Source of the DNA: Alteromonas sp. MMG017
GTDB taxonomy: Bacteria; Pseudomonadota; Gammaproteobacteria; Enterobacterales; Alteromonadaceae
Direction of reading: 5' to 3'
NCBI RefSeq assembly: GCF_018100795.1
Contig: NZ_JAGJDY010000009.1
Location: forward strand, 124,001 to 188,000
Length of the DNA stretch: 64,000 bases
A model generated the notes under the pieces. That model worked only from the letters and a program-made list of their open reading frames with translations. It was not told the origin of the DNA and did no database searches. Positions 28,198-37,766 of the stretch are shown here, piece by piece. The position numbers and the translations under genes are program-made. Position 1 is the first letter of the stretch. Each line of letters opens with the position of its first letter.

Positions 28198-29388
28198 TTA
28201 CGCGTGGGCTCGCAGCTCACGTTGTTCCAATAATAAACAAAAGCCGAACACAAGTGCCACTAAGGTATAGCCTACCCAAGTCATAATAATCGCGCTTTGT
28301 ACGCCAAATAACTGCACCACCCAACCGGACAACATAGGGGCTATAGTGCTACCCACGTTGCCACTGAATAATAAAAAAGTGACTAGCACGGCGGGTGCTG
28401 ACGCAAGCTGCTGTGAACCGACAGATATCGCAATTTTATATATACAGGTAGTGATAAATCCAAATAGATAACTGGTAAATAGAAACCATTTTGCAGAGGG
28501 AGCCAGCATAAACGAGAAGGTGATTATGCTAGCTAGCACGGTAACCGACATCAATAAAAAACGCTGCGGAATTTTATTTACAAAGATAGCTGCGGTAACT
28601 AAACCAAATATCGACATCCCCCAATAATTCCCGACGGCCTGCGCCGACACTTTTTCGCTTACTCCGAATGCATGTTGTAAGTAATTAGGTGACCACGTAA
28701 GAAAAGTAGTTTGCGCAACTAAATAAGCACAAACGCCCACGGCGATTAAACACACCCTAGGGGTTAATACGCTTTTAAATTGTAAGAATGCAGAGGCAGC
28801 ATTGGTATCGTCTGCCTCTGTGGCAGGAAAGCGAACAAAAAATAACATTGCCCACAGAGTAAGTGCCAGCGCACCTACCGCCCCATAGCTATAAACCCAA
28901 TCAAACTGAGCGGCGATAATCACAGCCGCTAAGGAAGGAAAGAGATACCCTGCTGCACTGAATGCGCAGTCGGTGGCTAAAAATGCCGACGCTCTTTTTG
29001 CTTCATGATAAATTTTGGATAGAATGACCGCCCCACCAGCGAGGCCGCAACCACAGCCTACTCCAAGCCCCCAAAGCAATACGGCAAGGGGCCAATACGA
29101 AGTAGGCGCTACTACAACCAATACCAGCATGATCAACAAAAATAGCGTGTAGTTTGCAATAAGCACTTGTTTCAGCGAATGGCGAGCATACAAAAATAGT
29201 GATGCAAATGTACCGCACAACGCACCGCCAGTAAGCCATGAGAACACACCAACGGTTGCTGCCGGTCTGGCATTTAACGAAGACGATACTGCGTTCAAAA
29301 TAATGCCAATTTGGGTAAGTAAACCCGACATTATCATGTAGCTAATGAACGCTATTGCGGTAAGGAAAACTCGATTCAATTCTGTCAC
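28198..29388 (-). CDS. MFS transporter, TsgA-like, probable nucleoside/purine uptake
   Basis: A 396-aa inner-membrane carrier with about 12 hydrophobic helices. The N-terminal NRVFLTAIAFISYMIMSGLL and FLATDCAFSAAGYLFPSLAA resemble the TsgA branch. The gene ends 10 bases before a nucleoside hydrolase and probably shares its transcript, so nucleoside import is the likely role, though MFS substrate cannot be read from sequence. Confidence 0.85.
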   Translation of the reverse strand: MTELNRVFLTAIAFISYMIMSGLLTQIGIILNAVSSSLNARPAATVGVFSWLTGGALCGTFASLFLYARHSLKQVLIANYTLFLLIMLVLVVVAPTSYWPLAVLLWGLGVGCGCGLAGGAVILSKIYHEAKRASAFLATDCAFSAAGYLFPSLAAVIIAAQFDWVYSYGAVGALALTLWAMLFFVRFPATEADDTNAASAFLQFKSVLTPRVCLIAVGVCAYLVAQTTFLTWSPNYLQHAFGVSEKVSAQAVGNYWGMSIFGLVTAAIFVNKIPQRFLLMSVTVLASIITFSFMLAPSAKWFLFTSYLFGFITTCIYKIAISVGSQQLASAPAVLVTFLLFSGNVGSTIAPMLSGWVVQLFGVQSAIIMTWVGYTLVALVFGFCLLLEQRELRAHA

Positions 29389-29479
29389 CTAGGTGCTAGT
29401 AATACTCTTTTATACCTAGTTAAAACCGAAACAACAATGCCACCCACAAAAATATTGACCATTTAGTCAAAAAATCACT

Positions 29480-30538
29480 TTATAACGCTAGCAGCTGCCC
29501 TTGTTTCGCTAGTATAAAGTTAAAGCCTAATGCATTAGCACCTTCCAATTCTTGCGCAATTACAGCGCGCGGATCAGCCCCACTTTTTAAACTGTATTTT
29601 ATGTGGCTGATAATAATCTTCATGTTGGTAAGCTGCGATTTGTCTTCTACTAAGGCGTGAAACTTGGTGAGTTCTTGCATCAACCATTTAGGTGTAAGGT
29701 GGCCGAATAACAGGTTATCAGGCCGTGTATTATCGAACGACACTTCAATGGAAATACCGCGAAGGGTTTTATGCTGCATTTGCTGTGCGAGATAACGCCA
29801 TACTGCATCTAGCTTTCCTTGCTTTTCTACTTCATCAGGCCCGGTATCACCAAAATACACAAACATATCGTTATTGTGCTCAATCACAAATGCGGTGGAC
29901 TCTAATGGATGGCTTAAGCTTAACGGCGTTACCGTAAGTGTGGTATCTTTAATTTCTACCGTTTCTTGAGGCGCTAGGTCGATAACGTCGTACTTATTTA
30001 ACATTGGGGCTATGCCACGGTTGGTGAAATTAGCCCATGCCTGCCAATTAAAGTAAGTATCGCTCATGGTTTGGTTTACAGACGAAAGCGCATAAATAGG
30101 CTTGCTACTGTCATCAGGAGAGGCAATCAATAATCCGGCAACGTGGTCAAGGTGTCCATGACTAAGCAAGTAAGCTTTAACGTGATGATGCAGAATATTA
30201 CCGTTTGGGTTTAACGCAGGGTCTGGTGTGGTAGCTAAGCTATCAAACGCATTGTTTTGAAGCGCCACGTTAATGCCATTCACTAACGACCCCGCGTCTA
30301 ATCCAATAAAGTTTTCATCGTCTACGCTACGTAGTAAAAACGAACTTAAATTACCGTCTTCAATGCCGCCCGTATCGCCTAAGGTAATAAGTTCGAACGC
30401 CGGCGACATACTGCTATTCGTTTGTGTTTGAGTGCCTTGTTGAGCTGGGCTGTGATGAACCTGGTTTTGATTAAACTGACAGCCGCTCATTATCAAAATA
30501 AGCAGTAACGTACTTATGTATTTCACGTAATTTTCCAA
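29480..30538 (-). CDS. Class II 3',5'-cyclic-nucleotide phosphodiesterase (CpdP-like), lipoprotein
   Basis: A 352-aa metallo-beta-lactamase-fold enzyme. The signature SHGHLDHVAGL is the class II PDE motif; DTGPDEVEKQG and a late GHLTPKWLMQEL follow. Other members hydrolyse cAMP. The N-terminal LLLILIMSGC lipobox indicates a periplasmic lipoprotein, as for the secreted class II enzymes. It could act on extracellular cAMP and fits the nearby nucleoside-salvage genes, although that link is inference. Confidence 0.9.
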   Translation of the reverse strand: MENYVKYISTLLLILIMSGCQFNQNQVHHSPAQQGTQTQTNSSMSPAFELITLGDTGGIEDGNLSSFLLRSVDDENFIGLDAGSLVNGINVALQNNAFDSLATTPDPALNPNGNILHHHVKAYLLSHGHLDHVAGLLIASPDDSSKPIYALSSVNQTMSDTYFNWQAWANFTNRGIAPMLNKYDVIDLAPQETVEIKDTTLTVTPLSLSHPLESTAFVIEHNNDMFVYFGDTGPDEVEKQGKLDAVWRYLAQQMQHKTLRGISIEVSFDNTRPDNLLFGHLTPKWLMQELTKFHALVEDKSQLTNMKIIISHIKYSLKSGADPRAVIAQELEGANALGFNFILAKQGQLLAL

Positions 30539-30608
30539 ATAAATTGTTTACCGTTAGCGAGTGAGCGGTTTTAACATCGAATTATAATGGGTTATCGCAC
30601 CCTTCTCA

Positions 30609-31745
30609 CTACAAGGTTGAAAAGAAAGCTTGGCTTTCACTTATTATGCGCGCCGTTTCAACCGGGTCCGGCTCGGTAGTCCAGTCGTTCAGTTTGAAGG
30701 TTCCGCCTAAAATCATATAGTCGTTTCTAGAGAACATGTACAAAACGTCTGAACCGCCACCAACCGTTAAATAGTCGACGGCGGGGTCTGGCGGTAACAA
30801 TACCAGCTGCCCTTTTGCTGGCATAATACCTTCATCGTTAAATAATGTTCTTGAGCCCAACCCGGTGCAATTAAATACAATGGGCTCGGCAAGCGAATGT
30901 ATGTCGTCTTCATCTTTGAAGTCACGAATTATAAACTCACCACCCGATAATCTAATATCGGTCACTAAGCGTCTTAAAAAGGTAGTGGTTTCCACCAACA
31001 TAGTGGCAGATGATGTGCAGTAATCGGTTGGAAATGGGTGCTGATCTGGCCCATACACGTGTGTATAAGGGTAGTATTGGCGAAAAGCTCCTTCACTATC
31101 TGGCTTTGTATTTCCGGCGGTATATAACTCTTTCCATTGAATACCGTAATCCTTCCCCACCATTTTCGCAAAAGTGCTGTGTGCGATTTTTGCTGCTTGC
31201 TGTAATTGGGTTTTAAACGTACTGCTAGATACCAAGGGGTCGTGCACACTGTATGGCCCCCATTCTCCGCCTGCCACTTGCGACGTGGTAAAGCGCGGCA
31301 TCGCTTTGGTGTACAAGGTCACTTTCCAGCCCGCTTCTTGCAACAAACGAGCTGTGGTTAACCCCATTACCCCGCTACCGATAATAGCCGCTTCTTTAGT
31401 TTCAAAATTAGCAACTTCATTCACTGCCAGTGCTGAAGAGCCCCAAGATAGTGAAATACCACCACCTCCATGCCCATAATTGTGCACCAAGGTTTTATTC
31501 CCGAATACTTCACTTCGCACCACAAAGCCTTCGGGCCTATAAGGGCGATGCCCCACAATTTCAGTCACGATATTATTGGCAGAAATTTTCGGCGCCACCA
31601 TGGGCTTGCGGGAAAATGGGCGCTGAAACCTTTTGTTCGTTGTGGTTTTAGTGGGTGATGCAGTGCACGCGGCAAGTGATGCTGCTAATGAACCCGCACC
31701 AATACCTTGTATAAACGCTCGGCGTTTTAGTGGTTTGTTCACCAT
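30609..31745 (-). CDS. Tat-exported FAD-dependent oxidoreductase (D-amino-acid-oxidase-like)
   Basis: A 378-aa flavoprotein. A twin-arginine signal (KRRAFIQGIGAGSLAASLAAC) precedes the FAD motif AAIIGSGVMGLTTARLLQEAG; the substrate domain has GGGSDVLYMFSRNDYMILGGT near the end. The start at 31745 is chosen because GAGGA is six bases upstream of this second ATG but abuts the first (31751). The combination of RR and Cys after Ala-Ala suggests a Tat lipoprotein. The fold is that of D-amino-acid oxidase or related amine oxidases; the substrate is unknown. Confidence 0.85.
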   Translation of the reverse strand: MVNKPLKRRAFIQGIGAGSLAASLAACTASPTKTTTNKRFQRPFSRKPMVAPKISANNIVTEIVGHRPYRPEGFVVRSEVFGNKTLVHNYGHGGGGISLSWGSSALAVNEVANFETKEAAIIGSGVMGLTTARLLQEAGWKVTLYTKAMPRFTTSQVAGGEWGPYSVHDPLVSSSTFKTQLQQAAKIAHSTFAKMVGKDYGIQWKELYTAGNTKPDSEGAFRQYYPYTHVYGPDQHPFPTDYCTSSATMLVETTTFLRRLVTDIRLSGGEFIIRDFKDEDDIHSLAEPIVFNCTGLGSRTLFNDEGIMPAKGQLVLLPPDPAVDYLTVGGGSDVLYMFSRNDYMILGGTFKLNDWTTEPDPVETARIISESQAFFSTL

Positions 31746-31872
31746 GCCCATTCCTCAATTTGTTTTGTTCTGTTTTGTTGTTTCTCAGGCTTCAATGCAA
31801 GACACTGGATCTATAGTGCAAAGTAAAATGGAAGAAAGCAAAACACTTGCCAAGGGCATTGATTTACAATGA

Positions 31873-31917
31873 AAAATGAAATAGAGAAAAGAGGAAAAGA
31901 GGAAAAGAGGAAAAGTG
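31873..31917. repeat. Short purine-rich tandem repeat (GAGGAAAA units)
   Basis: A run of GAGAAAAGAGGAAAAGAGGA-type units, three to four copies of GAGGAAAA, in a gene-free stretch between the flavoprotein and the S9 peptidase genes. Low-complexity only. Confidence 0.8.
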
Positions 31918-31965
31918 AAATAGGAAACAATGAAATGAAAAACGATAAAGCCGTATCGCTAAATA

Positions 31966-31994
31966 CACGGGTTATCTTGAAGCGATAACCCGTG
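31966..31994 (-). terminator. Strong hairpin after the S9 peptidase gene
   Basis: CACGGGTTATC (31966-31976) pairs perfectly over 11 bp with GATAACCCGTG (31984-31994), loop 7 bases, just after the peptidase stop on the minus strand. The T-tract is poor, so intrinsic termination is possible but not certain. Confidence 0.55.
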
Positions 31995-32013
31995 AACAAG
32001 CGTAAGTAGAGGA

Positions 32014-34023
32014 TTAGTGATTAAGAACCAGTTGCTCTTCTTCAAGGTGCGTATTAAGAAACTCAATGAGTGCATTGTAATATACCGCCGCATCATTAGG
32101 ATCTGAAAAGCCGTGGCCCACGTTGTCCATCACCATCCACTTGTGTTTTATACCATGGTCTTTCAATGCAAAATGCAAACGATAAGAATGCTCGATATCG
32201 ACATTATTATCGTCTGTGCCATGGGCAATAAAGACAGGCTTTGTGATACCTTTAAATTGATATAAAGGAGAGTATTTAAATAGCTCATCTTGCTGAGTTT
32301 TAGGGTCGCCCATTATCTCTGTCAGTGCTCGCATCATGTCATCCCGTTGGGCATCGCTTCGTTGGAACCGTAAAGCAAGATCGGTAACCCCAGCAAAAGA
32401 CGCTGCACACTTATAGAGCTGAGGAGAGCGAATAACACTGTACAATGCTGAATAGCCGCCATAACTGCCTCCCACAATACACACTTGGTTCGCATTTACC
32501 TCGTAGTTATCTTTAGTGAAGGCGAGCGCTTGCTCAATATCATCTTCAATAAGCCGCCCCCACTGCTGAAGCCCCTGTTGTTTAAATGCCTTTCCATAAC
32601 CTGCAGAGCCTCTGTAGTTAACTTGCAGTGTGGCAAAGCCTGCATCAACCAATACTTGTATATTGCCCGAATAATGACGCGAGTCACTCACGCCTATAGG
32701 GCCGCCATGAGGAATAACCACCAAGGGAGGATTTTTGGTACTTGGCAGGGTTAGGAACGCTTCTAACGTTACCCCATCTTCCGCTTCTAAGCGCAGTAGC
32801 TTTGTTTTACTAAGCGACTTATTGGAAAGCCAAGGATACAAATCAATAAGGTGACTGAAACTGTCAGTAGTTCGATTGTAATAGTAAGTTTGGCCTGGGT
32901 TCGCGCTATCATCCGCCACGAAAATAATATTGTTCCCCGACTTATCCATATCTACTGCATAAACCCCTTCGATTTCCGTTGATTTACTGAGCCTAGTGGT
33001 TAGCGCGTTGTAGTCGTCAGAAAAATAGACCTGCTTCGCCATGCCTTTTTCAATAAAAGACACACCGATGATATCTTTCGTTTCAGGATGCCTAATGGCC
33101 GCCGTTAAATCGTAAAATGGGTGCTCAAAAACAACCTCAGCAAATTGTTGAGATTCTATATCGAAGGTACGTAAATTGATTTTGTCGCTATTGTGATTGG
33201 TGAGCAAAAGTAGCTTTTCCGCATTACCACCAACAACTTTTAGAACATCACCTTTTTTACTCTTCCACACAGATTTGTAACGATATTTCCTGGGCTTGCT
33301 TCCTGTTCTTGCAAACAGCTCAGTGACTTCATCAACAGTTCGTGTACCAGCCAATCGCCAACCTTTACTGTCAAATACCCAATTGTGAAGTTTCGGCCCC
33401 GTTTTATTAAGTCGTAGTTTTTTACGAAAATTTGACTCAGAAATCTTTTCAGTAAGGTCTAACTTAAACAAATCGATGTAATAATCGTAATCATCAGAAT
33501 ATTCATATAAAGCAAAAATAGCCTTGTTTGACTGATTCGGCAAAGTATCTACCCAATAGCCATCCTGCGATACATAAGAAAGTCTAAAAGCTGGATTAGG
33601 CTGCTGGCTTCTGTCTGCGAACTCAACAAGAACATAGCGGTGAAAGCGGCCATTAGAATGTTGCTTAAGCGAAAGAAAACTATCTGAGAGCCACTTGAGC
33701 TCATAAATTTTATTATAGTGAGTTTCCCAACTCATTATCTTGTTTTTATGTTGAACTTGAAGCTGCTGACGCTCGAACGTTATGGGGTCGTCCATAGTGC
33801 CCCGTTTCAAGTCATAAACGATAAGGTCGTAAGTAGCTTCTTTAGGCTCAATAAATGCTACCGCTGTGCCTGAAGGGTTTATAGAAAATAACTTGTACTT
33901 AGATGCTTTGAAAAAGTCGCTTATATTTTCACCACTGGCTTCTCTATCTGCAGCCAGAACGGGTTCGCAAAGTAATACTAAGCTTGAAAGCATTACCAAA
34001 AATATCAATTTAAGATGTGACAT
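32014..34023 (-). CDS. Exported prolyl-oligopeptidase-family (S9) peptidase
   Basis: A 669-aa serine peptidase. The signal peptide is residues 1-24, followed by a beta-propeller domain (to about 400) and an alpha/beta hydrolase domain. The triad is visible: Ser in IVGGSYGGYSALYS, Asp in HGTDDNNVDIEHS and His in NVGHGFSD, and PHGGPIGVSDSRHYS is the oxyanion segment. Such enzymes trim peptides, often with dipeptidyl activity. It starts 3 bases after the preceding small-protein stop, so the two are an operon. Confidence 0.92.
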   Translation of the reverse strand: MSHLKLIFLVMLSSLVLLCEPVLAADREASGENISDFFKASKYKLFSINPSGTAVAFIEPKEATYDLIVYDLKRGTMDDPITFERQQLQVQHKNKIMSWETHYNKIYELKWLSDSFLSLKQHSNGRFHRYVLVEFADRSQQPNPAFRLSYVSQDGYWVDTLPNQSNKAIFALYEYSDDYDYYIDLFKLDLTEKISESNFRKKLRLNKTGPKLHNWVFDSKGWRLAGTRTVDEVTELFARTGSKPRKYRYKSVWKSKKGDVLKVVGGNAEKLLLLTNHNSDKINLRTFDIESQQFAEVVFEHPFYDLTAAIRHPETKDIIGVSFIEKGMAKQVYFSDDYNALTTRLSKSTEIEGVYAVDMDKSGNNIIFVADDSANPGQTYYYNRTTDSFSHLIDLYPWLSNKSLSKTKLLRLEAEDGVTLEAFLTLPSTKNPPLVVIPHGGPIGVSDSRHYSGNIQVLVDAGFATLQVNYRGSAGYGKAFKQQGLQQWGRLIEDDIEQALAFTKDNYEVNANQVCIVGGSYGGYSALYSVIRSPQLYKCAASFAGVTDLALRFQRSDAQRDDMMRALTEIMGDPKTQQDELFKYSPLYQFKGITKPVFIAHGTDDNNVDIEHSYRLHFALKDHGIKHKWMVMDNVGHGFSDPNDAAVYYNALIEFLNTHLEEEQLVLNH

Positions 34024-34026
34024 ATT

Positions 34027-34575
34027 TTACTCCCCCTCTTTTAATGCGTGGGTGAGATAGAAATCGATATAATGATCGTTCGGATAAATACTGTTTACTA
34101 CATCGAATTTGCCAATGTAACCAGGGTGATCTTGCTCTAGAATTTTGAGAATAATCGATGCTCTGTTTAGCTGTCTAACCTGAAGTCGGCTGCCCCGCTT
34201 TTCAATCATCAGTAGGCCAGTGTAGTTCAACACTCCCGGCTTTACGGAAAAGGTTAAATTATCGTCAGATAAATCGTAATAAACCTTTAGTAAATTACCA
34301 TTTTTTCTGGATCCCGTACGCTCGTATACCTCGGTCCACGAATAGGTACCTGCTGGCATTTTTATAACTTCGATATGTTGGGAGTAGTTTAATGGACCAA
34401 ACGTAAGCTTGTTACCGAAACCATTGCCTTTCAAAACAATACTTTCTGAGTAGCCTTTAGAATACAGTGCAATGGCAACGTACCCTTCATCAGGCCCAAG
34501 GGGTTCTATTTCTGAAAATGCCTCAGCAGAAAATAAGGCAAATATTGCTAGTAAAACAGCTTTCACGCAGTTCAT
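34027..34575 (-). CDS. Exported protein of unknown function, co-transcribed with S9 peptidase
   Basis: A 182-aa protein with a signal peptide (AVLLAIFALFSAEAFS) and a beta-rich mature part containing IALYSKGYSESIVLKGNGFG, PAGTYSWTEVY and YTGLLMIEKRGSRLQV. It resembles the loosely related DUF2846-type exported proteins only in general form. It is translationally close to the S9 peptidase (3-base gap), so a periplasmic partner or substrate is possible. Confidence 0.65.
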   Translation of the reverse strand: MNCVKAVLLAIFALFSAEAFSEIEPLGPDEGYVAIALYSKGYSESIVLKGNGFGNKLTFGPLNYSQHIEVIKMPAGTYSWTEVYERTGSRKNGNLLKVYYDLSDDNLTFSVKPGVLNYTGLLMIEKRGSRLQVRQLNRASIILKILEQDHPGYIGKFDVVNSIYPNDHYIDFYLTHALKEGE

Positions 34576-34805
34576 TCCTTTGATTTTTTCTAGTTATTTT
34601 TGCGATACACTTTACTTAACCGATGAACGATTATCAACGACGTTTTGTTAAAATTTTGAGTATGAACCCTGAACTCGACCAGGCATTATACTTTCGTCTA
34701 CCTATATTAATGACAGTACGGAAAATGGCGCAATTAATGTGTTAGCGCTATACTAAAGATAACTAATTGCTGTTCCCCCCTCCGCTAACTTTCGTGGGCT
34801 GCTAT

Positions 34806-36320
34806 ATGGAAATAGTCAATCGAAGCAGTATCGAGAACGAAATACCCGATTTACTTTCTGACACATCAGTATGGAGCCTAGTGCCTCATAAGGTTTCTGA
34901 AACCACTGCAGAGATTTGGGCGGGCACTTTATTCCCTTATTTAAGAAAACCAGCGCTTAGCCGTATAATTGTTTATATCAATAATACAGAAGTAAGCCGA
35001 ATAGATATTACCCTAGACCAATGGCAGCGACCTTTTAGGCGTGTGAGTAAGCGATTCTATACGCTGTTGACGTTGAATAACTTACAGCCAAATCAAGAAT
35101 ATAAAGCGGTTCTTTTTCAACAATTAGAAGACGATGCACTAAATTACGCTGGCGATTGGCTTCTATTAAAAACAGCTTATTTCAGTACCTTCCCTTTAGC
35201 ACTTCCCACCAGCGAGAGTAACGCATTTACGGTTTCGTTAAGCAGCTGCTTCTATGAACACAAAGACTATGGTCAAACTGCCCACGCCTTCAAGATGCTT
35301 TACGCCAATGATAAAAACGTGTTTAAGCCAGACATAAAGTTCATGGTAGGCGACCAAGTTTACTTAGATATTGGCGCAGACTCTCTTTCCCCGCTAACCA
35401 ACGAAGTTAGACTTCGAATTGCTGATGACTACGCCAAGCACTGGCAGGCATTAGGGAGCATGCTTTCGCGAGGTGGGGCGTGGATGCTGCCCGACGATCA
35501 CGAGTATTGGAACGATTATCCTTTTTACGATGGCATTGTACCTACCCTGTACATGTTAAAAATTCCTAAAATTCGCGCTGCGTGGAAAGGTGCATCTGAA
35601 GATGGTGTAAAGCACATTCAGCAAACCAAAGCGCTGGTTGACACTTTCACCATTGGCAATGATTTGTCTTTTTGCATTGCCGATTTGCGCTCTTCGCGGT
35701 CAAAAAACCAGTTTATCAACAAAGCAGGATTTGCTGAGCTCATCAAATGGATAACCACGCTTACCACGCCTGGCGTATTGGTTATCCCGCAGGTTTTAGT
35801 TACCCAAGAGAATAAACTAGAGCGGAATTTACTCAGCTTTAAAAAACAATATACCGCGCTTTTAAATGCCCTTGCTACTGCCAGCCATGACATTGTTGTG
35901 CTGTCGGGGGACGTGCACTTTGGCCGTATATGCTCGGTAGATATTGGTACACAGGGCGTAAAACTTATTGAAGTAGTTGCTTCGCCAACATCGAACCTCA
36001 CAGGCGTTAACTCCGTTGCCTCATCTGAGCCAAGCTATTGCCCAGAAAAGTTTCCCGACCCAAAAGCCAAGTTAGACATAAATTGGCCTGAACGTGATGT
36101 TGAGTATTATGATAAACCATACAAACTATCCACCACGAAGGGCAGATGGTTTTCTTCATATTGGCGAGAAAGAACGAATGAACACATGATGACAATAGGC
36201 TTTAACAAGATAGACGGTATAGTGAAAATGACCGTTCAAGCGTGGTTAATTAGGAAAACGGATGCCAACGGAAACCCTAGAGCCCAATTTAAAGACCCTT
36301 TTACTATTTCATTGAACTGA
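34806..36320 (+). CDS. PhoD-like metallophosphatase
   Basis: A 504-aa protein. The PhoD-type metal motifs are FMVGDQVYLD, LPDDHEYWNDYP and VVLSGDVHFGRI. PhoD proteins are Ca2+/Fe3+-dependent phosphomono- or diesterases. No clear signal peptide is seen, unlike classic exported PhoD. The TTG at 34767 would add 13 residues; neither start has a strong ribosome site, and ATG 34806 is preferred. It is divergent from the peptidase operon. Regulation by phosphate was not visible. Confidence 0.85.
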   Translation: MEIVNRSSIENEIPDLLSDTSVWSLVPHKVSETTAEIWAGTLFPYLRKPALSRIIVYINNTEVSRIDITLDQWQRPFRRVSKRFYTLLTLNNLQPNQEYKAVLFQQLEDDALNYAGDWLLLKTAYFSTFPLALPTSESNAFTVSLSSCFYEHKDYGQTAHAFKMLYANDKNVFKPDIKFMVGDQVYLDIGADSLSPLTNEVRLRIADDYAKHWQALGSMLSRGGAWMLPDDHEYWNDYPFYDGIVPTLYMLKIPKIRAAWKGASEDGVKHIQQTKALVDTFTIGNDLSFCIADLRSSRSKNQFINKAGFAELIKWITTLTTPGVLVIPQVLVTQENKLERNLLSFKKQYTALLNALATASHDIVVLSGDVHFGRICSVDIGTQGVKLIEVVASPTSNLTGVNSVASSEPSYCPEKFPDPKAKLDINWPERDVEYYDKPYKLSTTKGRWFSSYWRERTNEHMMTIGFNKIDGIVKMTVQAWLIRKTDANGNPRAQFKDPFTISLN

Positions 36321-36407
36321 AGTAAGCCGAGACTACCATTGGCTATTGCTTACTTAAATAGTGTAACTTTTTACAACGCCCTTAATTGAAACGATAAGGC
36401 ACAAATA

Positions 36408-36704
36408 TTGAGATACTTTGCATTTTTACTTTTATTTATAACGCTTTCAGTAAACAGCTATGCTTTTGATCCCAAGCAAGCACGGCAATCGCACAAGGTT
36501 ATAGTGGAGTGCAAAGACATCGCGTGGTCAGACGTTCAAACCCTTGTAGAACCCTACTTATCTGACGATCTTAATGCTGCCCTTGTTATGCAGGGGCAAA
36601 GTGCCAATTACAAAGTGTCGTTAGCTGCCGAACAAGTTATTAGTGAACCGGTTCCTGATATAATTAAAACCCTACTGGAATCTATCATAGCAGCTGATTG
36701 TTAG
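36408..36704 (+). CDS. Small exported protein of unknown function
   Basis: A 98-aa protein with a TTG start, supported by AAGG 9 bases upstream and by a signal peptide (FAFLLLFITLSVNSYA) that begins immediately after it. The mature part is about 79 residues with two cysteines (VECKDIAWSD and the C-terminal AADC) that could form a disulfide. No family is recognised. Confidence 0.6.
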   Translation: MRYFAFLLLFITLSVNSYAFDPKQARQSHKVIVECKDIAWSDVQTLVEPYLSDDLNAALVMQGQSANYKVSLAAEQVISEPVPDIIKTLLESIIAADC

Positions 36705-36731
36705 GGTTATCGCCATAGGATTTATGAGCAT

Positions 36732-37307
36732 ATGCTTTATATTAAGTTCGGTATCAGCTCTTCTTCAAGGGTTGAAGACTTTACTTCCTTGTTTTTTTAT
36801 ATGCAGGAAGTGCGAGCTCCACATTACGAATTTGATGTCCAGACGCCAGATTATGATTGGGACAATATGACTGAAGAGGAAATATCCATAGCCGCACAGC
36901 GCACCGTACAAGACCCTACCGAATTAAGATTAAATCAACAGTTACCCAGTTACGTACAAGACGCAATTCATGAATTTGCTAAGCGTTCTGAGGTTTATGG
37001 GTACGGTTTAGAGAATATGTTCAGCTACATCGAGAATGATTTTGAAGTAGAAATTGACTCATTGTCATACCTTAGCGATGTCGAGGGAGAGGTAGCATTT
37101 TCTACTGGAAATTACCCGTTCGGTGGTATTGAGCGCTTCGCGGTAATACTTAAAGCTTTCAACTTGATCCCTTTCGAATGCTTTGACGGCTTTAATGTTG
37201 GAACAATTGAATGGAACGGCGATTACATGTTCGAAATTATTGCCAATCCAATTAAAACAAAGTCTTACCTGTCCTCATTAGGTAAAGAACAAATCCACAT
37301 ACCTTGA
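36732..37307 (+). CDS. Hypothetical protein, acidic, 191 aa
   Basis: An acidic soluble protein with no signal or TM. It follows the small exported protein by 28 bases. It is rich in Phe/Tyr/Glu/Asp and has no recognised catalytic motif. A distant AGGA lies about 12 bases upstream of the ATG. I do not recognise the family. Confidence 0.6.
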   Translation: MLYIKFGISSSSRVEDFTSLFFYMQEVRAPHYEFDVQTPDYDWDNMTEEEISIAAQRTVQDPTELRLNQQLPSYVQDAIHEFAKRSEVYGYGLENMFSYIENDFEVEIDSLSYLSDVEGEVAFSTGNYPFGGIERFAVILKAFNLIPFECFDGFNVGTIEWNGDYMFEIIANPIKTKSYLSSLGKEQIHIP

Positions 37308-37628
37308 TAAAGCAGATTGGTGTTTATCTTACTCATCTCTTCGTGTAGTTTTATTATTAATTGGTGTAATTTTCTAAACGCTTTTCGTCTGATTGAAATT
37401 AGTAGTGGATGTAACGTTACGCTTAAACTGCGTTTCCATTGTCCCTTGCCCCCACACAAGTCGATAGTCTCCATTTTACGAGGCAAAATGAATATGGGTG
37501 AACAAGGGAAAAATAGCATAGTTTTTAACAAGGCTGAATCTCAGCGCTAGTTTTGGCATATTCAAACGTAGCAACTAAATATCAATCACACCTAAAACAC
37601 CCACTTTTATCGCTAGGTTTTAAACGGG
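37308..37628. other. Gene-free stretch
   Basis: About 320 bases between an unknown gene and the small minus-strand protein. Open frames here are short and lack ribosome sites. I see no repeats or RNA gene. Confidence 0.4.
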
Positions 37629-37766
37629 CTATTTCTTGTCAGAGCGCTCGGCTCTTTTCTTTTTTTTCCGCTCGTTTTTATCGGTTACAATCTTAATCGC
37701 TTCTTCTTGCGTTAAGTTAGGGTGTTTAGCCACTATTTCTTTAACTCTGTCATCAAATTTTGTCAT
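37629..37766 (-). CDS. Small lysine-rich protein, 45 aa
   Basis: MTKFDDRVKEIVAKHPNLTQ then EEAIKIVTDKNERKKKKRAE and a short basic tail. The N-terminal half looks like a helical, well-behaved fold and the tail is strongly basic, so nucleic-acid or membrane binding is possible. Start ATG 37766, stop TAG at 37629-37631. GAG lies about 10 bases upstream. The sequence reads like a real conserved small protein, but I cannot name it. Confidence 0.55.
   Translation of the reverse strand: MTKFDDRVKEIVAKHPNLTQEEAIKIVTDKNERKKKKRAERSDKK

Noticed and set aside
31811..31999. 62-aa Phe-rich frame in the purine-rich repeat
   Set aside because: It is the complement of low-complexity purine repeats, with no start signal.
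37317..37550. 77-aa frame in the gene-free stretch
   Set aside because: No ribosome site and no protein-like composition.
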